Source of the DNA: an uncultured Oxalobacteraceae bacterium
GTDB taxonomy: Bacteria; Pseudomonadota; Gammaproteobacteria; Burkholderiales; Burkholderiaceae
Direction of reading: 5' to 3'
Length of the DNA stretch: 18,584 bases
Assembly (NCBI GenBank): GCA_946479255.1
Contig: CAMLFK010000078.1
Span: 1 to 18,584 of the forward strand
In this document: in pieces, positions 7,420 to 14,843 of the stretch
Layout of the letters: every line of letters starts with the position of its first letter
Position numbering within the stretch: position 1 is the first letter of the stretch
The notes under the pieces: model-generated
Databases searched by the model: none
What the model was told of the DNA's origin: nothing
The model's input: only the letters and a program-made list of their open reading frames with translations
Made by a program: the position numbers and the translations under genes

Positions 7420-7506
7420 ATGGCCACGCCAGTGCCTTCAAACCGGGATCTGTCAGGTTTGGGCCTGCTGGGGATGCGGGCGCCACACCGCCGCAGAAGG
7501 TTCTGA
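7420..7506 (+). pseudogene. Relic of a second PEP-CTERM C-terminal sorting signal
   Basis: In one frame this stretch reads MATPVPSNRDLSGLGLLGM, then RAPH, RRRR, F and a stop (TGA 7504-7506). The GLGLLGM core followed by an arginine run and an immediate stop is the diagnostic end of exosortase cargo, and PVPS sits where VPEPS would be expected, as if the codons for the EP pair had been lost. No ribosome site or upstream coding sequence belongs to it. The simplest reading is the decayed 3' end of a former PEP-CTERM gene next to the intact one; the hairpin 46 bp downstream could have been its terminator. A chance match is possible but the composite of core, Arg cluster and stop is hard to obtain randomly. 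Confidence 0.55.
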
Positions 7507-7551
7507 TGCTGCCGTCGTCGACTGTCGTTCGGCCGGCGCAGCGTGCATTTA

Positions 7552-7585
7552 CCGGTCAGGAAGCGCGCCTGACCGGACCTGTTTT
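7552..7585 (+). terminator. Hairpin with short T-run, probable intrinsic terminator
   Basis: CCGGTCAGG (7552-7560) and CCTGACCGG (7568-7576) form a perfect 9-bp stem around a 7-nt loop, followed by ACCTGTTTTG. It lies about 220 bp after the intact PEP-CTERM gene and 45 bp after the relic tail, and upstream of the candidate promoter of the polysaccharide genes, so it would insulate the two units. Confidence 0.6.
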
Positions 7586-7639
7586 GACTGGCGCGTTGGC
7601 GGCCGCTTGATGCGAGGCTTGATCAAAATTAAGCGCACC

Positions 7640-7677
7640 GTGACTAGCCACTAGCACTGTTTCCACAGCCATATAAT
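7640..7677 (+). promoter_or_regulatory. Candidate sigma-70 promoter and dyad for the polysaccharide operon
   Basis: A perfect TATAAT lies at 7672-7677 in a locally AT-richer segment, about 63 bp before the chain-length gene. The -35 position has no good TTGACA; the sequence there is instead an imperfect dyad, GTGaCTAG-CCA-CTAGCAC (7640-7657), which could be an activator site substituting for a weak -35. Both points are inference from sequence. Confidence 0.4.
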
Positions 7678-7739
7678 CGTACGACTAGCGAAGCGAGCCT
7701 GGCTTGCCGCCCCGTCCGACTTACGGAGAGCACCGCGAT

Positions 7740-9263
7740 ATGGAGGACCTAATCAGTCAGATGCTGTTGCATGTCAGAGGCATCTGGAAATATCGCTGGG
7801 TGGCCGTCGGCATCATGTGGCTGGTCGCTCTGGGCGGCTGGGGCAAGGTAGCCCTGTTGCCCAATGATTACCAGACCTCGGCCCGGGTGTTCGTCGATAC
7901 CCAGACCATCCTCAAGCCGCTGCTGGCCGGCATGACCAGCGTCCCCAACATCGAGCAGCAAGTCTCGATCATGAGCCGCACCCTGCTCAGCCGCCCCAAC
8001 ATCGAGCGCGTCATGCGCATGGTCGACCTGGACGTGCGTACTGTCTCGCCGCGCGAACATGAGCTGGTGCTGGACGACCTGATCAACAATATCAAGATTT
8101 CCGGCACCAATTCCAACGATATCTACACCATCAGCTACAACCACCACGATCCCAAGCTGGTACGCGATGTGGTGCAGTCGCTGCTGACCATCTTCGTGGA
8201 AGGCAGCTTCAAGGGCAAGACGGCCGATTCGGCCAAGGCGGTGCAGTTCATCGACGAACAGATCAAGAGCTACGAAGAGCGCCTGGTAGCGGCCGAGAAC
8301 ACGCTCAAGGAATTCAAGCTGCGCAATGCCGGCCTGCTGCCGCGCCAGGGCATCGACTACACCGCCCAGCTGGCAATCGCCGCCGACGCGCTCGGCGCGG
8401 CGCGGCTCGAACTGGCCGAGGCGGAGCAGTCGCGCGCCGCGGTCAAGGCCCAGATCAGCAGCGATCCCAAGCCCGGTGCCGTGCTGAAGGTCGCCGCCGG
8501 CCGCAATCCCGAGCTTGACGCCCGCATCGCCACCGTCACCAAAAACCTCGATTCGCTGACCTTGCAGTACACCGAGCAGCATCCCGACATCGTTGGCGCG
8601 CGCCGCCTGCTGGCCCAGCTCGAAGCGCGCAAGCTGGAAGAAAGCCGGCTGGAAGACGACAACGACCCCGGCCGCAACTACAGCCCCATGCTGCAGCAGC
8701 TGAAGGTGGCGCTGACCGAAGCCGACGCAAAAATCGCCGCCATCCGTGTGCGGGTCGACGAATACACGCTGCGCCACGCCCGCCTGCAACAACAAAGCAA
8801 CGCCGTGCCCGAAGTCGAATCGCAGCTGGCCCAGCTGAACCGCGACTACGAAATCAATAAACTCAACTATGAAAAGCTGATCGGCAAGCGCGAGGCGGCC
8901 AAGCTGTCCGGTGAATTGAGTTCGACCACCGAGATGATGACCTTCAAGATCATCGACCCGCCTTTCATGCCGGTGGCCCCGATCGGTCCGAACCGTCCGC
9001 TCCTGTACAGCCTGGTGCTGCTGGCCTCGCTGGTGGCCGGCCCCGGCACCGCCCTGCTGATCAGCCAGGCCCGCCCGACCTTCTCGGGGCCGGGCGCGAT
9101 GCGTGAGATCACCGGCTTGAACGTGCTCGGCACCGTGTCGATGAACTGGACCGCGGCCGAAAAATACAAGCGCCAGCGCGGCCAGTACCTGTTCGGCCTG
9201 GCCTTCGCCGGCCTGCTGGCGGCCTACGGACTGGTGCTGGCCTCCAGCCTCGTAGCCAGCTGA
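7740..9263 (+). CDS. XrtA-associated polysaccharide chain-length determinant (Wzz-like)
   Basis: The 507-residue protein has an N-terminal membrane segment (about residues 16-37, WVAVGIMWLVALGGW), a Wzz-type domain with the ARVFVDTQTILKPLL signature, a long Ala/Glu/Leu-rich coiled coil through about residue 380, and C-terminal membrane segments (YSLVLLASLVAGPGTALL and YLFGLAFAGLLAAYGLVL). This matches the exosortase-associated branch of chain-length determinants, which set the polymer length of exopolysaccharide from the inner membrane. The kinase domain found in fused homologues is absent and is supplied by the next gene, 41 bp downstream. ATG 7740 is favoured, with GGAGAG at 7725-7730; homology begins at MEDLISQ. 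Confidence 0.88.
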   Translation: MEDLISQMLLHVRGIWKYRWVAVGIMWLVALGGWGKVALLPNDYQTSARVFVDTQTILKPLLAGMTSVPNIEQQVSIMSRTLLSRPNIERVMRMVDLDVRTVSPREHELVLDDLINNIKISGTNSNDIYTISYNHHDPKLVRDVVQSLLTIFVEGSFKGKTADSAKAVQFIDEQIKSYEERLVAAENTLKEFKLRNAGLLPRQGIDYTAQLAIAADALGAARLELAEAEQSRAAVKAQISSDPKPGAVLKVAAGRNPELDARIATVTKNLDSLTLQYTEQHPDIVGARRLLAQLEARKLEESRLEDDNDPGRNYSPMLQQLKVALTEADAKIAAIRVRVDEYTLRHARLQQQSNAVPEVESQLAQLNRDYEINKLNYEKLIGKREAAKLSGELSSTTEMMTFKIIDPPFMPVAPIGPNRPLLYSLVLLASLVAGPGTALLISQARPTFSGPGAMREITGLNVLGTVSMNWTAAEKYKRQRGQYLFGLAFAGLLAAYGLVLASSLVAS

Positions 9264-9304
9264 AACATCAAGCTGAACTCCGTCAGCCAGAAAGGGAACA
9301 CATC

Positions 9305-10087
9305 GTGGAAATGCTTGAGCCACCCTGCAGCATGCCGCCCCTGATCGCCCCCGCCGACCCCGACAGCGTGCGCTACGTCGACATCAACATGGCGCGCCTG
9401 CACCAGATGGGCATGGTGACGCACGACGGCGGGCGCACCTCCGCCGCCGAAGACTTCCGCATCATCAAGCGCCCGCTGCTGCGCACCGCCCTGGCCGCGG
9501 TCAGTGCCGGCAACAGCCACGGCAACCTGATCGTGGTGACCAGCGCGCTGCCGGGCGAAGGCAAGACCCACTGCGCCATCAACCTGGCCATGAGCATCGC
9601 GATGGAAAAAGACCACACCGTGCTGCTGGTCGACGCCGACGTGGCGCGTCCCTCGGTGCTCAAGGTGCTGGGCCTGCCGGCCGCGCCGGGCCTGATGGAC
9701 GTGCTGCTGAGCGACCACATGACCGTGGCCGACGTCATCCTGCGCACCAATATCCCGACCCTGAGCCTGCTGCCGGCCGGGCGCAACAACAAGCATGCGA
9801 CCGAACTACTGGCCAGTCTCACCATGAGTAGCCTGCTGGCCGAAATCGCCAGCCGCTATCCCGACCGCATCGTCATCTTCGATTCGCCGCCGCTGCTGCT
9901 GACCACCGAAGCGCACGTGCTGGCCGCCCAGATGGGCCAGGTGGTGATGGTGGTCGAATGCGAAACCACCACCCAGCGCGACGTGCGCGAAGCCCTGCGC
10001 CGGCTGGAGAACTGCCAGCGCGTTGAGCTCATCTGCAATAAGGCACGCGGCTTCGGTACCGGCGACTACTACGGCTATTACGACTAG
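9305..10087 (+). CDS. XrtA-associated tyrosine autokinase (BY-kinase)
   Basis: This 260-residue cytoplasmic protein carries a Walker A motif (SALPGEGKT, 80-88), Walker A' (VLLVDADVARP, 106-116), Walker B (IVIFDSPP, 189-196) and a C-terminal tyrosine cluster DYYGYYD (254-260), the classic bacterial tyrosine kinase layout. It would phosphorylate its own tail and cycle with the membrane chain-length protein encoded immediately upstream, controlling polymer length and export. The start is GTG 9305, with AAAGGGA at 9291-9297 and 7-nt spacing; ATG 9311 is a less well placed alternative. A strong hairpin (10100-10129) follows the stop codon. Confidence 0.88.
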   Translation: MEMLEPPCSMPPLIAPADPDSVRYVDINMARLHQMGMVTHDGGRTSAAEDFRIIKRPLLRTALAAVSAGNSHGNLIVVTSALPGEGKTHCAINLAMSIAMEKDHTVLLVDADVARPSVLKVLGLPAAPGLMDVLLSDHMTVADVILRTNIPTLSLLPAGRNNKHATELLASLTMSSLLAEIASRYPDRIVIFDSPPLLLTTEAHVLAAQMGQVVMVVECETTTQRDVREALRRLENCQRVELICNKARGFGTGDYYGYYD

Positions 10088-10099
10088 CCTCCCATTCAT

Positions 10100-10129
10100 C
10101 TGCTGGCCGCGCGCCGCGCCGGCCAGCAG
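10100..10129 (+). terminator. GC-rich hairpin between kinase and glycosyltransferase genes
   Basis: CTGCTGGCCG (10100-10109) and CGGCCAGCAG (10120-10129) form a perfect 10-bp stem around a 10-nt GC-rich loop. No T-run follows, so full termination is unlikely; an attenuator, mRNA stabiliser or 3'-end processing signal within the operon is more plausible. Confidence 0.45.
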
Positions 10130-10171
10130 CGTTCACCCAGTGCGGCCTTCCAACCTGTCGCGGAGTCGACC

Positions 10172-11359
10172 ATGACTGTCTCCTTTGAACAACCGCGGCT
10201 GGTGGTACACCTGATCCACCAGCTCGACGTCGGCGGCCTTGAAAACGGCCTGATCAACCTGATCAAGCACATGCCGCCGGAGCGCTACCGACACGCTATC
10301 GTGTGCATGAAAGACTATTCGGAGTATCACGATCATATCCGCGCGCGCGGAATCGAGATCGTCAGCCTGAACAAACGCGAGGGCAAGGACTTCGGCCACT
10401 ACCTGCGCATGTTCAAGACCCTGCGTGCGCTCCAGCCCGACCTGATCCACACCCGCAACCTGTGCGGGCTGGAGGGCCAGCTGGTGGCGGCCCTGGCCGG
10501 CATCAAGCTCCGCGTGCATGGCGAGCATGGGCGCGATATGTCGGACCTGTACGGCCGCCGCCTCAAGTACCGCATGCTGCGCAAGGTGCTGCGCCCGCTG
10601 ATCGGCCACTTCATCGCCGTCAGCGGCGACCTCGAACACTGGCTGATCGACAGCGTCGGCGCCGAACCGGGACGGGTATCGCAGATCCCCAACGGGGTCG
10701 ACAGCATTCAGTTTCACCCGCGCCTGGGGCCGCCGGCGGCGATCGGCCCGGAAGGCTTCATGCAGGACAATGCCTTCGTCATCGGCAGCGTCGGCCGCAT
10801 GGACGAGATGATGGACTATGCCGGCCTGACTGAAGCCTTCCTGCGCCTGATTGCCTCGCCCCACCCTGCCCACCAGCGCATGCGCCTGATGATTGTCGGC
10901 GACGGACCAGGGCGCGCCGAATGCCTCGACATGCTGACCAGGGCCGGCGCCTCGCAACGCGCCTGGCTGCCGGGCGAACGCACCGACGTCGCCCAGCTGC
11001 TGCGCGCCATGGACCTGTACGTCCAGCCTTCGCTGGCCGACGGCGCCTCCAACGTCATCCTCGAAGCCATGGCCTCCGGCCTGCCCGTGGTCGCCACCGC
11101 CGCCGCCGGCAATCCGGTGCTGGTGCACTCCGGCTTTACCGGCATCCTGGTGCCGCCGCGTTCGCCGGAGCTGATGGCCGCCGCCATCGCCGATTACTGC
11201 CGCATTCCGGAAATGGGCGCGCGTCACGGCATGCGCGCACGCAGCCGTGTGATCGCCCGTCACAGCCTGCCCGAGATGGCACGCAACTACGTGGCGGTGT
11301 ACGACGCCCTGACCCGGCCCCACCGGCCGCCCTGCACCCGCAGCATGAGCCCAACCTGA
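10172..11359 (+). CDS. GT4 glycosyltransferase, exosortase/PEP-CTERM-associated
   Basis: The 395-residue protein is a GT-B fold family 4 glycosyltransferase: HLIHQLDVGGLENGL (13-27) at the N-terminus, IPNGVDSIQFHP at the domain boundary (172-183), IVGDGPGR (241-248), and PSLADGASNVILEAMASG (286-303) in the nucleotide-sugar site. The N-terminal signature and gene context match the EpsH1/exosortase-associated sugar transferase group. It would add a sugar to the lipid-linked repeat unit at the cytoplasmic face. Two positions are unusual: the first acidic residue of the EX7E motif is Asp290, and VGRMDEMMD lacks the lysine usually found after GR(L/M). ATG 10172 has GGAG with 6-nt spacing. The deacetylase follows after 14 bp. 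Confidence 0.85.
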   Translation: MTVSFEQPRLVVHLIHQLDVGGLENGLINLIKHMPPERYRHAIVCMKDYSEYHDHIRARGIEIVSLNKREGKDFGHYLRMFKTLRALQPDLIHTRNLCGLEGQLVAALAGIKLRVHGEHGRDMSDLYGRRLKYRMLRKVLRPLIGHFIAVSGDLEHWLIDSVGAEPGRVSQIPNGVDSIQFHPRLGPPAAIGPEGFMQDNAFVIGSVGRMDEMMDYAGLTEAFLRLIASPHPAHQRMRLMIVGDGPGRAECLDMLTRAGASQRAWLPGERTDVAQLLRAMDLYVQPSLADGASNVILEAMASGLPVVATAAAGNPVLVHSGFTGILVPPRSPELMAAAIADYCRIPEMGARHGMRARSRVIARHSLPEMARNYVAVYDALTRPHRPPCTRSMSPT

Positions 11360-11373
11360 AAAGGACACCGCCT

Positions 11374-12270
11374 ATGAAGCTACCGCTGTCGATCCTGATC
11401 TATCACCGCGTCCTGCCGCGCCCCGATCCGCTGTTCCCCGAGTGTATGGATGCGCGCCGCTTCGAGCAGCATCTGCGCCTGCTTACCCGCTGGTTCAAGG
11501 TGATCCCGCTGGCGCGCGCGGTGCGCCAGCTGCGCAACCACAGCTTGCCCAACCGGGCCGTCTGCATCACCTTCGACGACGGCTACGCCGACAGCGCCGA
11601 CGTGGCCTTGCCGCTGCTGCAGCGTTACGGCGTGAGCGCCACCTTCTTTGTCGCCAGCGCTTACCTCGATGGCGGCAGCCTGTGGAGCGACATTGTGATC
11701 GATGCGGTGCGCAACGCGCCCGGTGAGCGCTTGAATCTCGGACGCAGCGGCTTTGGCGTCTACGACATCGCCTGCCCGGTGCGCCGGCGCGCCGTGATCG
11801 ACATGCTGATCACCACCCTGACCGCGCTTCCCGCGCCAGAACGCATGCAGCGCGTGGCCGCACTGGCGCGCTGCAACGGCAACACCATGATTTGTCCGGA
11901 CCAGCTCCTGGCGCTGCACCGCGCCGGCATGGACATCGGCGCCCACACCCCCAGCCACACCATCCTGACCGGCATGTCCAACGCCGAAGCGCGCAGCCAG
12001 ATCGCGTCCGGGCGCGACCGCCTGCAGGACCTGATCCAGTCCCAGGTGACCCTGTTCGCTTATCCCAATGGGCGGCCCGGACGCGACTTCGAAAAACGCC
12101 ATGCCAACATGCTGCGCTCGCAGGGCTTCGATGCGGCCGTCACCAGCGCCTGGGGCGCCGCACGGCCCGAGACCGATCTCTTCGAACTGCCGCGTTTTAC
12201 ACCTTGGGACCGCAGCAGCAGCCGCTTCCTGCTTCGCATGGGCAGCAATCTGCTGATGGCGCCGGCTTAA
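11374..12270 (+). CDS. Polysaccharide deacetylase (NodB-type), exosortase-locus
   Basis: The 298-residue protein shows the NodB homology motifs: TFDDGY (66-71) with the catalytic and metal aspartates, GAHTPSH (189-195) giving the HxxxH metal site, and LFAYPNG (227-233). The N-terminal ILIYHRVLP is also typical of carbohydrate esterase family 4 enzymes in polysaccharide loci. It would remove N- or O-acetyl groups from the polymer or its precursors. No signal peptide is evident, so it probably acts in the cytoplasm. ATG 11374 has AAAGGA with 8-nt spacing, 14 bp after the glycosyltransferase stop, so the two are in one operon. Its 3' end overlaps the methyltransferase gene on the other strand by 74 bp. 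Confidence 0.85.
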   Translation: MKLPLSILIYHRVLPRPDPLFPECMDARRFEQHLRLLTRWFKVIPLARAVRQLRNHSLPNRAVCITFDDGYADSADVALPLLQRYGVSATFFVASAYLDGGSLWSDIVIDAVRNAPGERLNLGRSGFGVYDIACPVRRRAVIDMLITTLTALPAPERMQRVAALARCNGNTMICPDQLLALHRAGMDIGAHTPSHTILTGMSNAEARSQIASGRDRLQDLIQSQVTLFAYPNGRPGRDFEKRHANMLRSQGFDAAVTSAWGAARPETDLFELPRFTPWDRSSSRFLLRMGSNLLMAPA

Positions 12271-12994
12271 GCGCCAGCAGCACGGTGTGCGCGCTGGCCA
12301 CCTGGCCGCACAGGCGCAGCAGCGGCAGCGCCCTGACCAGCTGCAGCCCGGCCCGGGCCAGCGGACGGCGGCTGGCATGCAGCGCCAGGTCGAAGCGGTC
12401 CTGTGTGAGCAGGCCGTGGCGCGCAAGGTGATCGCGCAGGCGGTAATAACTGAAATAGTGCAGTGGCGCGCGCGCCTCGTCACCACGGACGGGCAGTGCG
12501 CACAGGCGGTTGTTGGTCGACAGATACAGTGCGCCACCCGGCTTGAGTACCCGCACCACTTCGCGCAGGCAGGCGCGCCAGTCGGCCGCGTGCTCCAGCA
12601 CCGAATGCACGATGCACAGGTCCATGCAGCGGTCCGGCCACGGCAGCGCGGCCGGGTCGGCGACCTCGAAATCGATCTCCAGTCCCGCGCTGGCCGTCCG
12701 TTTGCGCGCCAGCGCGACCAGCGCGCGGTTATTGTCCAGCCCATGCACCTGGTGGCCGCGTTCGGCCCACAGGCGGCAACCGGTGCCGTCGCCGCAGCCG
12801 ATTTCGGCCACCCGCAGCGGCAGGCCGGGGCCACCCGGCTGGCCCAGCGCCGCGGTCACCTGGGCGTGAATCGCCGCCGCGCGCGCGTGCGCCGCGCCGC
12901 CCCCCGCCTCGCTGTGATAATAACCGGCGAAGTCCAGGCGGCGGCTGCCACCATTCCCGCGGCTGGCCTCATCGGGTGGCCGGACAATGCTCAA
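12197..12994 (-). CDS. Class I SAM-dependent methyltransferase
   Basis: The 265-residue protein has motif I EIGCGDG (64-70), the acidic residue ending strand 2 in GLDNN (D87), and the later motifs VHSVLEH and REVVRVLKPGGALYLS of the UbiE/Methyltransf_11 group. It could methylate a sugar or lipid intermediate of the locus, but the substrate is not visible. The only plausible start is TTG 12994, overlapping the upstream ligase's stop codon (TTGA), so translation is probably coupled; no good ribosome site is present. The last 25 or so residues are encoded antisense to the deacetylase 3' end and form a cysteine-rich tail (six Cys in DCCPCEAGSGCCC), likely a by-product of the overlap. Confidence 0.78.
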   Translation of the reverse strand: MSIVRPPDEASRGNGGSRRLDFAGYYHSEAGGGAAHARAAAIHAQVTAALGQPGGPGLPLRVAEIGCGDGTGCRLWAERGHQVHGLDNNRALVALARKRTASAGLEIDFEVADPAALPWPDRCMDLCIVHSVLEHAADWRACLREVVRVLKPGGALYLSTNNRLCALPVRGDEARAPLHYFSYYRLRDHLARHGLLTQDRFDLALHASRRPLARAGLQLVRALPLLRLCGQVASAHTVLLALKPAPSADCCPCEAGSGCCCGPKV

Positions 12995-14568
12995 GGCGCA
13001 ATCTCGGCAAACTGAGCGCTGATCTCGCGCGCCAGCAGACGCCGGTCGAGCTGGCCGTCGGCGTGGCGTGCCAGCGGTTCTGTGCGCAGCTCGGCCTGGA
13101 ACGGCTGCATGTACAGCGGCAGCTTGGCGCGGCAGGCGGCCAGCAGCACCGAGACCGCCAGCTCGCAGCCGGGATGCGCCAGCGCCACCAGCGCCACCGC
13201 CTGGCCCAGCAGCGGATGCGGCACGCCAAAGGCGGCTACTTCGCTGACCAGGCCCGTGGCCGACACCACTTCCTCAATCTCGCTTGGGCTGACCCGGTAG
13301 CCACCGGTCTGAATCAGGTCATCGCGCCGGCCGATCAGATACAAGTAGCCGTCCTCATCGACCCGCGCCAGGTCGCCCGACCACCAGGCCAGCTCGCCGT
13401 TTGCCAGGCCAGGTGCGCCTTTGACTGGGCGGAAGTGGGCGGCACTGCGCTCCTTGTCGTTCCAGTAGCCAAGCGCCACCGTCGGACCGCGCTGCACCAG
13501 TTCGCCCGGCTCGTTGGCCGCGCACGGCCGCCCGTCCGGCGCCAGCACCAGCACCTCGGTGTTGGGCAGCGCCTGGCCGATCGAATCCGGGCGCGCGGCC
13601 AGCTGTTCGGGCGCCAGCGCGGTGGCGCCCGAGCCCTCGGTCATGCCGTGCATCAGGTGCAACGCCGTGCGCGGCATCTGGGTACGCAGCGCGGCGGCTG
13701 CCTGGCGCGGCAGCTTGCCGCCGCAATTGACAATGTAGCGCAGCGGGTGGCGTCCGCGCCAGTCCAGCGCCGCCAGCTGGGTCCATAAAGCCGGCACCGC
13801 GGCCAGGCCGGTGATACGCTCGCGCTCCACCATCTCGGGAATATCGCGCACCAGCAGCTGGTTCATCAGCACCACCGACGCGCCGGATGCGAACGCCGTG
13901 CTCAACTGCGCCAGGCCATCGTCGCTGCTCAATGGCAGCACCGCCAGGATACGGTCATGCCGGTTAGTACCGAGGTAACGCGCCATGCTCTCGGCGCCCG
14001 CCACCAGGTTCCGGTGCGACAGCACCACCCCTTTCGGCATGCCGTTGCCGCCCGAGGTATACAGCAGCGCCGCCATGTCGCTCTCGATGACGCGGTGCGC
14101 GGGCAGTCCCGCCGCCGCGCCGACGCACTCAATCCAGCGCTGCATAGTCAGGCCGGCTATGGCCGGCGCGCCCCCGCCAGCCACCAGCACGTGGCGCAGC
14201 GCGGGGCAGCCGGCCAGCACCAGATCCAGGCTGGAAAGCCGCGCGGCCGACGTCACCAGCAAGCGCGCACCGCTGTCGCGCAGGATATGCGCGACCTGAT
14301 CGGGTTTGAGCAGCGGATTGACCGGCACGAAGACGCAACCAGCGGCGGCCGCGCCGAACATCGCCAGCACCGCTTCCTCGCGCTTTTCAAGGAATACCGC
14401 GACCCGGTCGAAGCGTTCCAGTCCGAGGGCAAGCAAGGCCTGGGCCGTGGCCTCGACACCGGCCGCCAGCGCCGCGTAATCCATGCTGTTGTCGGCATAG
14501 CGCAGTGCCGCTGCCGCCGGCGTGTTCCAGGCTGTGTCGGTAATTAATTCATGCAGAAGCTGCGCCAT
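12991..14568 (-). CDS. Acyl-CoA ligase (AMP-forming), exosortase A-associated; atypical active site
   Basis: The 525-residue protein is an ANL-superfamily adenylating enzyme: A3-like LLYTSGGNGMPKG (168-180), A5 HGMTEGSG (307-314), A7 WWSGDLARVDEDG (395-407), A8 GRRDDLIQTGGYRVSPSEIEE (413-433). Context with the two hydrolases and other exosortase-linked genes matches the exosortase A-associated ligase. Normally such an enzyme activates a carboxylic acid with ATP and loads it on CoA or a carrier protein. Here the A3 loop reads SGGNG instead of SGSTG, the A8 lysine is Gln420, and the A10 lysine in the NGK-type motif is Gln506 (HADGQLDR), so catalytic competence is doubtful. ATG 14568 has GAGG with 5-nt spacing; homology begins at MAQLLHEL. 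The methyltransferase gene overlaps its stop codon. Confidence 0.82.
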   Translation of the reverse strand: MAQLLHELITDTAWNTPAAAALRYADNSMDYAALAAGVEATAQALLALGLERFDRVAVFLEKREEAVLAMFGAAAAGCVFVPVNPLLKPDQVAHILRDSGARLLVTSAARLSSLDLVLAGCPALRHVLVAGGGAPAIAGLTMQRWIECVGAAAGLPAHRVIESDMAALLYTSGGNGMPKGVVLSHRNLVAGAESMARYLGTNRHDRILAVLPLSSDDGLAQLSTAFASGASVVLMNQLLVRDIPEMVERERITGLAAVPALWTQLAALDWRGRHPLRYIVNCGGKLPRQAAAALRTQMPRTALHLMHGMTEGSGATALAPEQLAARPDSIGQALPNTEVLVLAPDGRPCAANEPGELVQRGPTVALGYWNDKERSAAHFRPVKGAPGLANGELAWWSGDLARVDEDGYLYLIGRRDDLIQTGGYRVSPSEIEEVVSATGLVSEVAAFGVPHPLLGQAVALVALAHPGCELAVSVLLAACRAKLPLYMQPFQAELRTEPLARHADGQLDRRLLAREISAQFAEIAP

Positions 14569-14632
14569 GCTGACCTCGCGAAGTGCGTTTCGGTAAGTGA
14601 CCTCATGATTGAGAAAAAGTGCCAATGTCCTT

Positions 14633-14646
14633 TTGATATATGTCAA
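14633..14646 (-). promoter_or_regulatory. Candidate FNR/FixK-type binding site
   Basis: TTGATATATGTCAA on the plus strand reads TTGAC-ATAT-ATCAA on the minus strand, fitting the TTGA(C/T)-N4-(A/G)TCAA box of the FNR/ANR/FixK family. It lies 65 bp upstream of the ligase start codon in the 275-bp gap between the divergent ligase and hydrolase genes. This gap is the most AT-rich patch of the window but has no clear -35/-10 pair. An oxygen- or redox-responsive input is inference. Confidence 0.45.
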
Positions 14647-14843
14647 CTATTACAAAAGCACCCGGGCGGGCGTGTGCTTCGCTTGCCTTTGTGCAGGCTC
14701 AACATGGCGGGAATTTTGGGGGTGTCTAATTGATACGGTTCCACCGAGATCATAGAGCGCAGCAACCCCGCCTCACCGCCCCCGCGCGCCACCCTTTTTG
14801 CGAACCCCGGCCAAGTGCCAAGTTCGTAAAGGAGACGAAGTTC

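Larger units (their letters stand above)
7335..7739. other. Gene-free region before the polysaccharide operon
   Basis: This 405-bp stretch holds no convincing intact gene. It contains the relic of a PEP-CTERM tail (7420-7506), a terminator-like hairpin (7552-7585), an imperfect CTAG dyad (7640-7657) and a candidate -10 element (7672-7677). An open frame from 7347 to 7610 has no recognisable features and no ribosome site, and I regard it as chance in GC-rich DNA. Confidence 0.65.

Noticed and set aside
7347..7610. An 87-codon open frame in the gene-free region after the PEP-CTERM gene
   Set aside because: No ribosome site, no recognisable domain, and it reads across the PEP-CTERM relic in a different frame.
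7749..9323. A 524-codon minus-strand open frame opposite the chain-length gene
   Set aside because: The plus-strand protein has clear Wzz features and membrane segments; the antisense product is His/Gln/Gly-rich with no family signature.
10133..11368. A 411-codon minus-strand open frame opposite the glycosyltransferase
   Set aside because: The sense strand encodes a well-formed GT4 enzyme with a ribosome site; the antisense frame has neither.
14604..14623. TTGGCAC on the minus strand upstream of the ligase as a sigma-54 -24 element
   Set aside because: The sequence at the correct -12 spacing is CTCA instead of TTGC.
14705..14719. Sigma-54-like TGGCGGGAATTTTGG ahead of hydrolase 2
   Set aside because: The invariant GC of the -12 element is GG and the -24 block has two further mismatches, so it falls below what I would call a promoter.
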